Source: DATARR01 sp036376245
GTDB taxonomy: Bacteria; Acidobacteriota; Thermoanaerobaculia; Multivoradales; UBA5704
Length of the DNA: 64,000 bases
Direction of reading: 5' to 3'
Assembly (NCBI GenBank): GCA_036376245.1
Contig: DASVAS010000093.1
Span: 1 to 64,000, forward strand
In this document: piece after piece, positions 8,833 through 16,584 of the stretch
How positions within the stretch are numbered: the stretch's first letter is position 1
Layout of the letters: each line of letters begins with the position of its first letter
Notes under the pieces: generated by a model
Told to the model about the DNA's origin: nothing
Databases searched by the model: none
Seen by the model: the letters and a program-made list of their open reading frames with translations, nothing else
Position numbers and translations under genes: made by a program

Positions 8833-9750
8833 ATGCGTCTACGAATCGCCGTCACCGACAACAACTGGTTCCGCTTCCTGCGAGCACAACAGGGTATCGA
8901 CGAAGTCAATTTCTGGAAACCGGGTGGCCAACAAGCCTTCCGCGCTCTTTTACCGGGCGAGTTGCTGCTCTTCAAGCTTCACTCCCCGGAGGACTACATC
9001 GTCGGCGGGGGCTTCTTCCTCCACTTCAGCTTCCTCCCCTACACCCTCGCCTGGGAGACCTTCCAGGAGAAGAATGGCGTCGCGACGCTCGAAGAGATGC
9101 GACGGCGGCTCGAACACTATCGCCGCGCCCCGGTCGATCTCAACTCACGGATCGGCTGCATCCTCCTGCGGGAGCCGTTCTTCTTCCCCGATGGCCTCTG
9201 GATTCCTTCTCCTCCGGAGTTCGGGAGGAGCATCGTCCAGGGAAAAAACTTCGAGACCGAATCTGAGACCGGCCGCCGGCTCTGGGAAGAGGTGACCGCC
9301 CGTCTGCCAGTCGTAGCCCCATCCGCCGATCTCGCCGCGGCCTCGGCTCCGATGTTCGGTGATCCCCGGCTTTACCGTCCGCGCCTTGGTCAGGGCACCT
9401 TCCGCATTTTGGTGACGGACAGCTACCAGCGCCGCTGTGCCGTCACGGGAGAAAAGGCCCTCCCCGTCCTGGACGCCGCCCATATCCGCCCCGTTGCCCA
9501 GGGAGGCCAGCATCGTCTCGACAACGGCCTTCTCCTCCGCACCGACGTCCACCGCCTCTACGACAAGGGTTACGTCAGCGTCACTCCGGACGGCCGTTTC
9601 CTCGTCAGTCGCCGCCTCAAGACCGACTTCGACAACGGCGAGCCCTACATGCCCTTCCATGGCCAGAAGATCTGGATGCCCGGAGACCCCATCAGCCAAC
9701 CGGACCAGCAGGCGCTGGAGTGGCACTCCGACGCGGTGTTTTTGGGGTGA
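8833..9750 (+). CDS. HNH endonuclease with N-terminal PUA/EVE-like domain
   Basis: 305 residues. The C-terminal third has an HNH nuclease of the HNH_2 type: RCAVTG (zinc/turn region), LDAAHIRPVAQGG (catalytic His) and LDNGLLL...DVHRLYD. The N-terminal 150 residues (LLPGELLLFKLHSPEDYIVGGGFF) look like a PUA/EVE-type reader fold; such readers fused to HNH nucleases are known in modification-dependent restriction, so recognition of modified DNA is a reasonable but unproved role. A degraded copy of the very C-terminus lies at 11141-11205. ATG 8833 lacks a strong ribosome site. Confidence 0.8.
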   Translation: MRLRIAVTDNNWFRFLRAQQGIDEVNFWKPGGQQAFRALLPGELLLFKLHSPEDYIVGGGFFLHFSFLPYTLAWETFQEKNGVATLEEMRRRLEHYRRAPVDLNSRIGCILLREPFFFPDGLWIPSPPEFGRSIVQGKNFETESETGRRLWEEVTARLPVVAPSADLAAASAPMFGDPRLYRPRLGQGTFRILVTDSYQRRCAVTGEKALPVLDAAHIRPVAQGGQHRLDNGLLLRTDVHRLYDKGYVSVTPDGRFLVSRRLKTDFDNGEPYMPFHGQKIWMPGDPISQPDQQALEWHSDAVFLG

Positions 9751-9761
9751 GGGGACGCCTC

Positions 9762-9770
9762 TGCTAGGAT
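9762..9770 (+). promoter_or_regulatory. Extended -10 element of the RHH/PIN pair
   Basis: TGCTAGGAT lies 21 bases before the GTG start at 9792, with the GAGGAGG ribosome site between them. It has the TGnTAnnnT form shared by several promoters in the window. Confidence 0.45.
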
Positions 9771-9791
9771 GACGCCGAGGAGGACCTGGAT

Positions 9792-9995
9792 GTGAAGACC
9801 CTCAAAATCGAGCTACCCGAACAACTCGCCAAGCGGATCGAGACTCTGGTCCAGGCCGGATGGTTCGCCAGCGAAGAGGAACTAGCCCGGCTGGCCTTGA
9901 GCGAGTTCCTCCGCCATCACAGCTTCGAGCTCCAGGAGCAATTCCAGCGGGATGATATCCAGTGGGCCTTGGGCCTCAAGGCCGACAAGGTTTGA
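9792..9995 (+). CDS. CopG/RHH-type antitoxin
   Basis: 67 residues. KTLKIELPEQLAKRIETLV followed by a second helix (EELARLALSEFL) is a ribbon-helix-helix dimerisation and DNA-binding fold; the C-terminal tail (ELQEQFQRDDIQWAL) would bind the toxin. The GTG start follows a GAGGAGG site. The stop overlaps the start of the PIN gene as TTGA, the same arrangement as in fitAB. Confidence 0.85.
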   Translation: MKTLKIELPEQLAKRIETLVQAGWFASEEELARLALSEFLRHHSFELQEQFQRDDIQWALGLKADKV

Positions 9996-10489
9996 GATCT
10001 GTCGTCTGTGATACTGGTCCTCTTCTGCATTTGCGAGAGGCCGGTGTCTTGAACCTCCTCGAAGCTGCTGGCCGGATCGTCATCCCACCGGCAGTCCACG
10101 CCGAGTTGATCGGGTACGACCTGTTCTGGGATGAAGATCGTCCCGCGTGGATTGGAATCGAAAAGTTAACCCCACAGTCGTCTGAGATGACTGCACGGTG
10201 GCTTCAAGCGGGATTGCTCGATCCTGGAGAAGCGGAAGCCCTCTCTCTAGCGATCCAACTACAAGCGGACTGGTTTCTAACCGACGATTCCGCCGCTCGC
10301 CTGATCACTCTGCAACAAGGGCTTGAAGTCCACGGTTCCCTCGGAGTTGTTCTTTGGGCTGCAGCGACGGGACATCTTGATCATTCCGCCGCTGAGGGAG
10401 CTTTGGAAGCCCTATCCGGTTCTTCCCTCTGGATTTCGTCTCGAATTCTTGAAGAAGCCCGAGCCGCGCTTCGGCAGATCTTCGCCTGA
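9992..10489 (+). CDS. PIN-domain toxin of the DUF3368 group
   Basis: 165 residues. SVVCDTGPLLHL at the N-terminus, LDPGEAEALSLA in the middle and FLTDDSAARL near the C-terminal half place the PIN acidic residues of DUF3368 proteins, predicted RNA nucleases paired with RHH antitoxins. TTG 9992 overlaps the antitoxin stop (TTGA) and gives the canonical N-terminus; the frame is open for ten more codons upstream inside the antitoxin gene, which I reject as start. Confidence 0.85.
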   Translation: MRSVVCDTGPLLHLREAGVLNLLEAAGRIVIPPAVHAELIGYDLFWDEDRPAWIGIEKLTPQSSEMTARWLQAGLLDPGEAEALSLAIQLQADWFLTDDSAARLITLQQGLEVHGSLGVVLWAAATGHLDHSAAEGALEALSGSSLWISSRILEEARAALRQIFA

Positions 10490-10567
10490 GGGCCTGTTGA
10501 GGCCAGCATCTCGGCTCAGCGGCCGGTGGTTCACCAGCCCTTGATTGGAAGACTTTCCGCCGCGGAT

Positions 10568-10639
10568 CATACCGAACTTGTAGCGGCTGATCTTCCGCTC
10601 CGCGGTCAGCATGTCTTCGATCAGGAGATAGGGATCGCG
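10568..10639 (-). pseudogene. Remnant of a HEPN (DUF86) partner of the MNT gene
   Basis: On the minus strand 24 residues, starting RDPYLLIEDMLTAERKISRY, match the first helix of DUF86 HEPN ribonucleases (typically a DxRLYLEDMLEAIERIERY-like start). The rest of the domain, including the RxxxxH active site, is missing. It lies 142 bases downstream of the MNT gene at 10782, the expected place for the HEPN toxin, separated by palindromic repeats. So the HEPN/MNT pair appears to have lost its toxin. Confidence 0.5.
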
Positions 10640-10654
10640 CTTAGATTTCAGAGG

Positions 10655-10775
10655 TTCTCGCGGCCCTTCAGGCCGCTTGATGCTCCCCCTTCCCAACCCA
10701 GGGAATCGGCCGTCGGCCTCATCCCTGGGCTAGTTCTCCCGGCCCCTTGGGCCGGTCTGCCGCCGGTTTTGTTAG
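10655..10775. repeat. Cluster of GC-rich palindromes inside the broken HEPN/MNT locus
   Basis: Three hairpin units in a row: GCGGCCCTTCAGGCCGC, an imperfect stem between CCCAGGGA and TCCCTGGG with an inner GGCCGTCGGCC, and CCGGCCCCTTGGGCCGG. The layout is that of dispersed REP/BIME-like elements. It separates the MNT gene from the HEPN remnant and may mark the insertion that broke the pair. Confidence 0.6.
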
Positions 10776-10781
10776 GTGCGC

Positions 10782-11072
10782 TTAGGCATCGATCAGCTCC
10801 GGCTCGATCCGCTCCCAGAGAGACGGCTTGATGGCACGCCGGGATACCAGGTCTACCCGGCGTCCCAGGGCCTTCTCAAGATCCTCCCCCAGGTCCACGA
10901 AGCGCAGTCCGATTGACGGGTCCACCTCGACTAGGACATCCACGTCGCTGTCTTCCCGGGCCTCGCCACGTGCCCAGGACCCGAAGAGGGCCATGCGCTG
11001 GATCGGATAACGCCGGCTCAGAACGGCGCGCTGCTCTCGGAGCGTCGCCAGGATTTCCTCAGAAGATGCCAT
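10782..11072 (-). CDS. MNT-type nucleotidyltransferase (MntA-like antitoxin)
   Basis: 96 residues, minimal nucleotidyltransferase domain with GSWARGEAREDSDVDVLVEV, the GSxxR...DxD signature; a third acid lies in RRVDLVS. MntA proteins neutralise HEPN toxins by adding AMP to them. The partner would be expected directly downstream on the minus strand, where only a 24-residue HEPN remnant is left (10568-10639). This makes it an orphan antitoxin. Confidence 0.85.
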   Translation of the reverse strand: MASSEEILATLREQRAVLSRRYPIQRMALFGSWARGEAREDSDVDVLVEVDPSIGLRFVDLGEDLEKALGRRVDLVSRRAIKPSLWERIEPELIDA

Positions 11073-11140
11073 CGCGGTCCTCCCATTCTGATTCCCGCTA
11101 CGATTCTACCTTGAACCCAGGTTTCGGCGTTCGGCGAGCC

Positions 11141-11205
11141 GGGGACCCATCAGCCAGCCGGACCGGGAGGCGCTGGAGTGGCGCTCGGATGCGGTGCTTT
11201 CCTGC
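11141..11205 (+). pseudogene. Remnant of an HNH endonuclease C-terminus
   Basis: The DNA closely matches 9685-9746, the last 20 codons of the HNH gene. With one base deleted near 11148 it translates as GDPISQPDREALEWRSDAVL, against GDPISQPDQQALEWHSDAVF in the intact gene. Upstream sequence does not match. So this is a leftover of a second, related HNH gene, or of a local duplication followed by deletion. The rest of 11073-11384 shows no gene. Confidence 0.65.
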
Positions 11206-11384
11206 CGGATCGGAGGGTCCGCCTAGCGCAAAACATCCCATCAAGCCTCCGACGTGCGGCGGCCGGTTCACAAGTTTGACAAGGGCCCTCGCATCTACAT
11301 ACAATTTCGCAAATCTTTCAAGCTGAGGTGGGCGAGGCAGACTGGCTGCCCATTCTTCTTTATAAACATGCATAGGAGTCCGGA

Positions 11385-13196
11385 GTGAAAGCAGACAGTC
11401 TTAGCGTACGCCAGCTTTTTGTACAAGATCGCCGTTATCTTGTGCCTCTCTTCCAGCGCCCCTACGTCTGGGAGGAAACCGGGCAATGGCAGCCTCTGTG
11501 GGAAGACATCATCAAAGTCGCGGAGAGGCGGCGAGATGGGAACGCCGCGAAACCTCACTTCCTTGGAGCGGTAGTCCTCGACCAGATTAGGACCGTCAGC
11601 AGCTCTTTCGACGCCCGGCAGATCATCGATGGCCAACAGCGGTTGACTACGCTCCAGATCCTCCTTGTCGCTCTTCGGGACCTCGCGTGCCAACTAGGAG
11701 ACTCTGATCTGGAGAGAGCCTTCGAGCGGCTCACCAGAAATGAAGATCCGCTGAATAAGGACCCCGATGCCGTGTTCAAGGTCTGGCCTACCAATGTGGA
11801 CCGGCAACACTTCCGAGCAGTCATGACAGCTGGTTCGCACGAAGCAGTAGAAGGGATCTGTGGATCGCCCTCAGAGGGCACGCAATCCGGCCTTCGAATC
11901 CCTCAGGCATACCTCTTCTTCCATCGCGCCGCTAAGGTATGGATCGAGGACGGGGGCGGGAAGAAGCCGGTCGAGCACCTTACGGTTCTCCTCAAGACTT
12001 TACTTGAATCTCTTCTTGTTGTGGTCATTGACCTGGATGAATCAGATAATGCCCAAGTGATCTTCGAATCGCTTAATGCCCGTGGAACGCCACTTCTCCC
12101 CGCCGACTTGGTCAAAAATTTCCTTTTCCATACCGCCGAGCTCGGAGGGAAAAACATCGAAAGTCTCTACGAGACCTACTGGAAGCCCTTCGATCTCGAC
12201 CGGAAGTTCTGGCGGGCCGAAGTCCGGCAGGGAAGGCTTCGTCGGCCTCGCCTGGATACTTTCTTCCAGCACTATCTGACTCTGAAAACGAAGGATGAGG
12301 TGCTAAGCGATCACCTGTACACCACCTTCAAAGAGTATGCGGGGCCTCGCCCAGATGCGGCTTCACATCTCGAATCTCTGCGGGATTACTCTCTGGTATA
12401 TCGCAGTTTTTTCGAGCAAGAGCCTGGCAGTCGGGAGCGTTTCTTCTTCGAGCGACTAGAACTGATGGAGACTACGACGGTCGTCCCGCTCCTGCTTGAG
12501 ATTTTCAAGCAGGCGGAAAAGCAGACCTCACGGGCCGAGTTGCGTAAAATTCTGGTTGACCTCGAATCTTTCCTCGTCCGGCGCATGGTGTGCCAGTTAA
12601 CGACGAAGAACTACAACCGGCTCTTCCTGGACCTGCTCTCTTTCCTTCGGCAGCGGAATTCCTTTGGTTCTGAAGACATTCGAGCCTTCCTGGTTCAACA
12701 GGAGGGAGAGAGCACCCGCTGGCCGACGGACACCGAGTTTCAGGAGGCTTGGCTCACTGTCGCCGCCTACCGCGCCTTGGTGAGGAGGCGCGTGAGAATG
12801 CTGCTCGAAGCGCTGAACCTTGCCCTATATAGCGACAAGACCGAACAAGTTCAGATCAACAAGACCCTGACAGTCGAGCACCTCCTCCCCCGCTCCTGGG
12901 AGACCCACTGGCCCCTCTCTGAACAGGAGGACGAGAGCCAGGCTCGCAATCGTCGCAGCACCCTGCTCCACACGATCGGGAATCTGACGCTGCTTACGCA
13001 CAGCTTGAACCCTGCAGTTTCAAATGGCCCTTGGCCTAAAAAGCGTACGCAGATTTTGAAGCACAGCGCGCTCAATCTCAACAGACCTCTCGAGGAGTAT
13101 GACGAGTGGGACGAGGACGCTATCTTGAAACGTGGGCGCGCCTTATTCCGGGTGGCGAAGAAAATCTGGCCGAGGCCTACCGATAACGAGTCCTGA
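11385..13196 (+). CDS. DUF262/DUF1524 (GmrSD-type) predicted restriction nuclease
   Basis: 603 residues. The N-terminal DUF262 domain shows LVPLFQRPYVWEE and the hallmark IDGQQRLTTLQ (DGQQR, NTP-binding/hydrolysing in the GmrS/ParB-like fold). The C-terminal DUF1524 domain has the His-Me/HNH motif LTVEHLLPRSW followed by IGNLTLLTHSLNPAVSN. Relatives such as GmrSD cut DNA carrying glycosylated hydroxymethylcytosine, and similar single-chain proteins serve in phage defence. Start GTG 11385 follows an AGGAG site. It ends the defence-rich stretch and is intact, unlike some neighbours. Confidence 0.88.
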   Translation: MKADSLSVRQLFVQDRRYLVPLFQRPYVWEETGQWQPLWEDIIKVAERRRDGNAAKPHFLGAVVLDQIRTVSSSFDARQIIDGQQRLTTLQILLVALRDLACQLGDSDLERAFERLTRNEDPLNKDPDAVFKVWPTNVDRQHFRAVMTAGSHEAVEGICGSPSEGTQSGLRIPQAYLFFHRAAKVWIEDGGGKKPVEHLTVLLKTLLESLLVVVIDLDESDNAQVIFESLNARGTPLLPADLVKNFLFHTAELGGKNIESLYETYWKPFDLDRKFWRAEVRQGRLRRPRLDTFFQHYLTLKTKDEVLSDHLYTTFKEYAGPRPDAASHLESLRDYSLVYRSFFEQEPGSRERFFFERLELMETTTVVPLLLEIFKQAEKQTSRAELRKILVDLESFLVRRMVCQLTTKNYNRLFLDLLSFLRQRNSFGSEDIRAFLVQQEGESTRWPTDTEFQEAWLTVAAYRALVRRRVRMLLEALNLALYSDKTEQVQINKTLTVEHLLPRSWETHWPLSEQEDESQARNRRSTLLHTIGNLTLLTHSLNPAVSNGPWPKKRTQILKHSALNLNRPLEEYDEWDEDAILKRGRALFRVAKKIWPRPTDNES

Positions 13197-13213
13197 CGAA
13201 CAGCAACGGGTAA

Positions 13214-13335
13214 GAAGCTCCGGGGCTGCCGCCCCGGCGCTACGCCGCCGCCCCTTCGGGGCTCGTGGTGTTGGGGGCGGCTGGCTCCCCGGGCTGAAGC
13301 CCGGGGCTACATGCCTGCGCCCCCTGCGGGCGCTT
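13214..13335. repeat. Tandem GC-rich palindromes after the DUF262 gene
   Basis: Four hairpins follow one another: CCGGGGC-TGCC-GCCCCGG (about 13220), GCCCCTTCGGGGC (about 13249), CCCCGGGCTGAAGCCCGGGG (13287-13306) and GCGCCCCCTGCGGGCGC (about 13317). These resemble the dispersed palindromes at 1-50 and 10655-10775. They may act as a bidirectional transcription barrier between convergent genes. Confidence 0.6.
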
Positions 13336-13412
13336 CAAGACCGCTCGTCAACGACGCGAGGGAGTGTGTCCTCTGTCTCGGCGACCACCCGGGCCGCCCT
13401 GGGCTAGCGCGC

Positions 13413-13616
13413 TCAGGAGAAGCCGCCGGGGCCGCAGCCGCCGCCGGACGAGCTCCGGTGGGCCGACTCGGTGGCGCTGGCGAAGGTCGAGAACTGCTTC
13501 TCGAGGTGCGAGGCGCCGCAGGTGGGACAGGTCAGGCCCTCGGAGCCCTGGCCGAGGCGTTGCAGGATCTCGAAACGCTTGCCGCAGTCGGCGCAGCGGT
13601 ATTCATAGAGAGGCAT
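13413..13616 (-). CDS. FmdB-family zinc ribbon protein
   Basis: 67 residues starting MPLYEYRCADCGKRFE with a second CPTCG knuckle: the two CxxC pairs make the zinc ribbon of the FmdB/putative regulatory protein family, followed by the usual Ser/Gly-rich tail ending in GGGCGPGGF. The biochemical role is unknown; FmdB was first seen near the formamidase gene. ATG 13616 has a weak GAGGAGAC ribosome site. Confidence 0.88.
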   Translation of the reverse strand: MPLYEYRCADCGKRFEILQRLGQGSEGLTCPTCGASHLEKQFSTFASATESAHRSSSGGGCGPGGFS

Positions 13617-13789
13617 GGTCGTCTCCTCGGCTCTGACGAGCCCGTTCTGCCCCTATTCTAAGCCGGCGGGGCGAGGGACGAAAAGAGCGTAAGTGCAGAA
13701 CTCCCCCAGTTCCCTCTTGCCAGAGGGTGCCGCTCCCGTGGTACTCTTTCTCTTACAGAAACGATCTCCATTCAAGGAGACCCGGCCCA

Positions 13790-14365
13790 ATGGACCAAGA
13801 GTCGATCGCCTTTTTCGAAGAGCGCTTCCGCGAGATCTCGCGGGAAATCTCCAGCCTCCGTGAGGATACCACGCGGCAGATCTCTGGTCTCCGCGAGGAG
13901 ACCGCACATCAGTTCGCCAGCCTCCGTGCAGAGACCACTCAGCAGATCTCCGGTCTCCGCGAGGAGACCGCCCAGCAGTCCGCCAGCCTTCGTGAGGAGG
14001 CTACGCAGCATATCTCCAGCCTCCGTGAGGAGATGGAGCGCCGCTTCGACAAGCAGGATGAGACCGCCCGGCACACCTTGATCCTCGTCGAAGGTCTACG
14101 TGACAACCTTCAACTCGTGGGCGAGGTGGTCATGGGACTCGGTGAACAGGTGAACCGTTACCACCACGAATCCACGCTGTCTTTCGAGAAGGTCCACGGG
14201 TGGATCGAGCCTTATTTCAGGAATCTGGACCTCAAACAGGACGGTCTAGAGCGCCGTGTTGGCATCCTTGAAGACCGGGCGGACCGCCAGCAGGGGGATG
14301 CCATGGATGCGATCCGCAGGATGGTTGAAAAGCTCCGCCGCGAACCGCAGCCCGCCTCCGAATAG
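13790..14365 (+). CDS. Coiled-coil protein with six hendecad repeats
   Basis: 191 residues, unknown function. Residues 23-88 are six consecutive 11-residue repeats of the form LREETxQQISx, encoded by 33-base repeats at 13856-14053; such hendecads give a right-handed coiled coil, as in stalk or tether proteins. The rest (LILVEGLRDNLQLVGEVVMG and onward) is also helical. No signal peptide or membrane segment is visible. ATG 13790 follows AAGGAG with long spacing. Copy number of the 33-base unit could vary between strains. Confidence 0.7.
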   Translation: MDQESIAFFEERFREISREISSLREDTTRQISGLREETAHQFASLRAETTQQISGLREETAQQSASLREEATQHISSLREEMERRFDKQDETARHTLILVEGLRDNLQLVGEVVMGLGEQVNRYHHESTLSFEKVHGWIEPYFRNLDLKQDGLERRVGILEDRADRQQGDAMDAIRRMVEKLRREPQPASE

Positions 14366-14773
14366 CCCTCCCCTCCTCCACGCGGAAACATCCCCGCCCA
14401 GGCGCGCCCCGGAATACACCCCGGCGGGGGAGGTGGGATTCACTTCAATTGTCAAAGATCCCAGGCGCACCGCAATAGCGCGCCTCCAATCCCAATTGCT
14501 TTCACCAAAAGACATTTGAATCCCGGCAGTGCCCATTAACCAACGCCAAAAGACCTTTTACGGATGGCTAAAGACCAATTCCATCCGGAATTGCGTTCCG
14601 GGAATTCCCAGATGCCCTTTAACTAGGAGTTACGACTCAGATCCAGAGTCTAATACCCATTATCTCCGAAGCACAAGACTGTTTATCGACCTAATGAATA
14701 GAATCTCGCGGCAAAAAGTCTTTTGCCTTGGCAAAAGACCTATTGCTGGAGGTGAAAGGTCTTTTACCCGACT

Positions 14774-14810
14774 CTAATTGGCAATTCGAAGTTTCTTGGC
14801 CGCCAATTAG
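14774..14810. promoter_or_regulatory. Inverted repeat upstream of the 15041 gene promoter
   Basis: CTAATTGGC (14774-14782) and GCCAATTAG (14802-14810) form a perfect 9-bp inverted repeat ending ten bases before the -35 box. Its position suits an activator or repressor binding site; no regulator can be named. Confidence 0.5.
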
Positions 14811-14820
14811 AATTGGGGGC

Positions 14821-14849
14821 TTGACAGATTCCGGACGGCCGCATATATT
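14821..14849 (+). promoter_or_regulatory. Near-consensus sigma-70 promoter
   Basis: TTGACA, a 17-base spacer and TATATT: one mismatch from the housekeeping consensus. It predicts a leader of about 185 bases before ATG 15041, in which no obvious riboswitch is recognised. Confidence 0.75.
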
Positions 14850-15040
14850 CCGACTCGCTTCACGGGAGACCAGCTCAGGCTAATTCAAAAGGAGAGTCTT
14901 TTGCGAGACTTTAACGCTCGTGTATTGATTCCCGACGTCTTCGATTCCGGATAGGCCGGGTCGGGACGATAACCCAAACGATTGGGATCAGGGATCGGGA
15001 TAATCCCCCCAATCAGAAAGCAGTACAAGGAGAAAGACGT

Positions 15041-15454
15041 ATGGCTACGAAAGGCAGTTCCATCCCTGAACGGATCGCGCGGTGGAAGGTCATCGCCGCC
15101 GGTCTCAAGGCCCTGCTCCCGGAGATGCCGCATCTCACGGCGATGCATGGCGAGCTCGAGAAGGTCATCCTCCAGTCGGAGGAGCTCGACGCCCGGCACG
15201 AGGCCCTCAAGGCCGAGACCCGCGAGGTCAACCGGACGCGCGACGACCTCGCCAAGACCGGCGACGACCTTCGGCAGCGCCTCGGCGCCGCGCTCCGGAC
15301 CCAGTTCGGATTCGCCAGCGAGAAGCTGATCGAGTTCGGCCTGCCGCCGCGCCGGCCCCGCGGCCGCGACCGCCAGAAGCGGGCTCCTCGCGGTTCCACG
15401 ACCACGCCGCCGGCTCCGCCGCCGGCCGGCGGGTCCCAGAATCCGGCGCAGTAA
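15041..15454 (+). CDS. Small helical protein of unknown function
   Basis: 137 residues. Residues 1-98 are almost wholly helical with a coiled-coil centre (ILQSEELDARHEALKAETRE), and the C-terminal 40 residues are basic and then Pro/Gly-rich (RRPRGRDRQKRAPRG), like a disordered nucleic-acid-binding tail. I do not recognise the family. A strong AAGGAG site precedes ATG 15041, a near-consensus promoter lies 190 bases upstream, and a perfect hairpin follows the stop, so it is probably a highly expressed single-gene transcript. Confidence 0.65.
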   Translation: MATKGSSIPERIARWKVIAAGLKALLPEMPHLTAMHGELEKVILQSEELDARHEALKAETREVNRTRDDLAKTGDDLRQRLGAALRTQFGFASEKLIEFGLPPRRPRGRDRQKRAPRGSTTTPPAPPPAGGSQNPAQ

Positions 15455-15480
15455 ACCCGGAACGCACGACAGTCCCCTGG

Positions 15481-15508
15481 GGAAGGGAGGAGGTTTCTCC
15501 TCCCTTCC
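15481..15508 (+). terminator. Perfect hairpin after the 15041 gene
   Basis: 12-bp stem GGAAGGGAGGAG with loop GTTT, starting 27 bases past the stop. Only a pyrimidine-rich, T-poor tract follows, so it may need a helper factor or act as a 3-prime stabiliser. Confidence 0.6.
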
Positions 15509-15541
15509 CTCCTCGTTCATTGACAATTGATGCGAATTCCC

Positions 15542-15604
15542 ACCTCCCCCGCCGGGGTTCCGGGGCCGATCCCGGCGGGGATGTCTTCCTCAGGAGGGGG
15601 AGGT
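15542..15604. terminator. Second hairpin between convergent genes
   Basis: ACCTCCCCC (15542-15550) pairs with GGGGGAGGT (15596-15604), and inside it GCCGGG (15551-15556) pairs with CCCGGC (15571-15576). It lies downstream of the minus-strand lipoprotein gene at 15637 and could stop transcription arriving from either side. Confidence 0.5.
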
Positions 15605-15636
15605 CTGGTAATGCTCGCGGACGTTGCCCTGACCGA

Positions 15637-16584
15637 CTAGAGCCCGTCCGGCAACGGACGGATCGCGCCGCCGTAGTCCTCGTCGTCCGCGCCGAGGAAC
15701 AGCCGCCCCTTCCCGTCCGCTCCCTGACAGGCGGCGAGGGCTTCGACCTTGAAGCCGTCCACCGTGGCCACGCGGCGCGGGGTGGGCAGGAGCGTCACGC
15801 CTCCCTCTTCCACCCGGCCGATCTCCCAGACGATGCTGCGGAAGGGACCGAGGTCGCCCGGGTCGACGTCCGAGACGGTGAAGAGGCGGCCGGCGGCGTC
15901 CACCGCCAGGTCGGAGACGTGGCGGTGCCTGGGACCGGCGGGCTCGGGCAGACGCAGCTCGACGCTCTGGGGCTCCCCCAGCCGCAGGGGATCGAGGGTC
16001 AGGTCGTACCAGCGGATCGCGGTGGCCGCGGCGTCCTCGCCCCGCTCGGCGTCGAGGAAGATCAGCCGGTCCCCCATCCGCGCCACGGCCGTGCCCTCGA
16101 TGTTCTCCACCGGCTTCGTCAGGGTCGTGAAGCCCAGAAGGTCGCCGCCGGAGGAGATGCGGAAGATGCGTCCGAAGCGGCCCTGGAAGAAGCCGCTCTC
16201 CACGATCAGGAAGGAATCGGTCCCCGGGACCGCCGCCACGCTCTCGAGATCGCTGGGGGCGCCGTCCGGGTCCGGCCAGCGCACGGCGACCGGCTCCCAG
16301 GTCAGGCGCTTCTCTCCGGCGCGGATCCGCAGCACCGGCGGGAAGGGAGCGGGACGGGAAGGATCGTTCTTGACGTCGGTGACGGCGAGGAAGCTGCCGT
16401 CGGGCAGACAGGCCAGGCCGCTGACGGGCGGCAGACCCGAGGCCGGAGCGGGACGCGCTGGCGCGGTCGAGACTGCCGGGGCCGCCGGGGTCGAGGTCGT
16501 TCCGGCGCCGGCGCAGCCCGCCAGCAGCGCGAGGGCTCCCAGCGCCAGCCCCGCCCGGAGATTGCGGATCTTTTCCGTTCTCAT
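15637..16584 (-). CDS. Lipoprotein with beta-propeller / esterase-like fold
   Basis: 315 residues. An N-terminal signal ends in a lipobox (LALLAGC), so the protein is anchored in a membrane, with a Thr/Ala/Pro linker before the domain. The body (SGLACLPDGSFLAVTDVKND, SDLESVAAVPGTDSFLIVESG, VENIEGTAVARM, VSDLAVDAAGRLFTVSDVD) has the repeated blades of phytase-like/esterase-like propeller proteins; catalytic function is not clear. ATG 16584 overlaps the stop of the FHA/AAA+ regulator gene (ATGA), so the two are co-transcribed. Confidence 0.72.
   Translation of the reverse strand: MRTEKIRNLRAGLALGALALLAGCAGAGTTSTPAAPAVSTAPARPAPASGLPPVSGLACLPDGSFLAVTDVKNDPSRPAPFPPVLRIRAGEKRLTWEPVAVRWPDPDGAPSDLESVAAVPGTDSFLIVESGFFQGRFGRIFRISSGGDLLGFTTLTKPVENIEGTAVARMGDRLIFLDAERGEDAAATAIRWYDLTLDPLRLGEPQSVELRLPEPAGPRHRHVSDLAVDAAGRLFTVSDVDPGDLGPFRSIVWEIGRVEEGGVTLLPTPRRVATVDGFKVEALAACQGADGKGRLFLGADDEDYGGAIRPLPDGL

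Larger units (their letters stand above)
14366..15040. other. 675-base AT-richer gap with repeated AAAAGAC motifs
   Basis: No convincing gene; short frames here lack ribosome sites and homology. The stretch is clearly richer in A+T than its neighbours and holds the motif AAAAGACC or its complement at about 14507, 14548, 14713, 14733, 14758 and 14894. Two occurrences form a near-palindrome GGCAAAAAGTCTTTTGCC at 14710-14727. Dense short inverted motifs just upstream of a consensus promoter suggest a control region for the gene at 15041, or a remnant of mobile DNA. Confidence 0.5.

Noticed and set aside
14529..14777. 82-codon frame in the AT-rich gap
   Set aside because: No ribosome site, no homology visible and full of the short AAAAGAC motifs; more likely control DNA.
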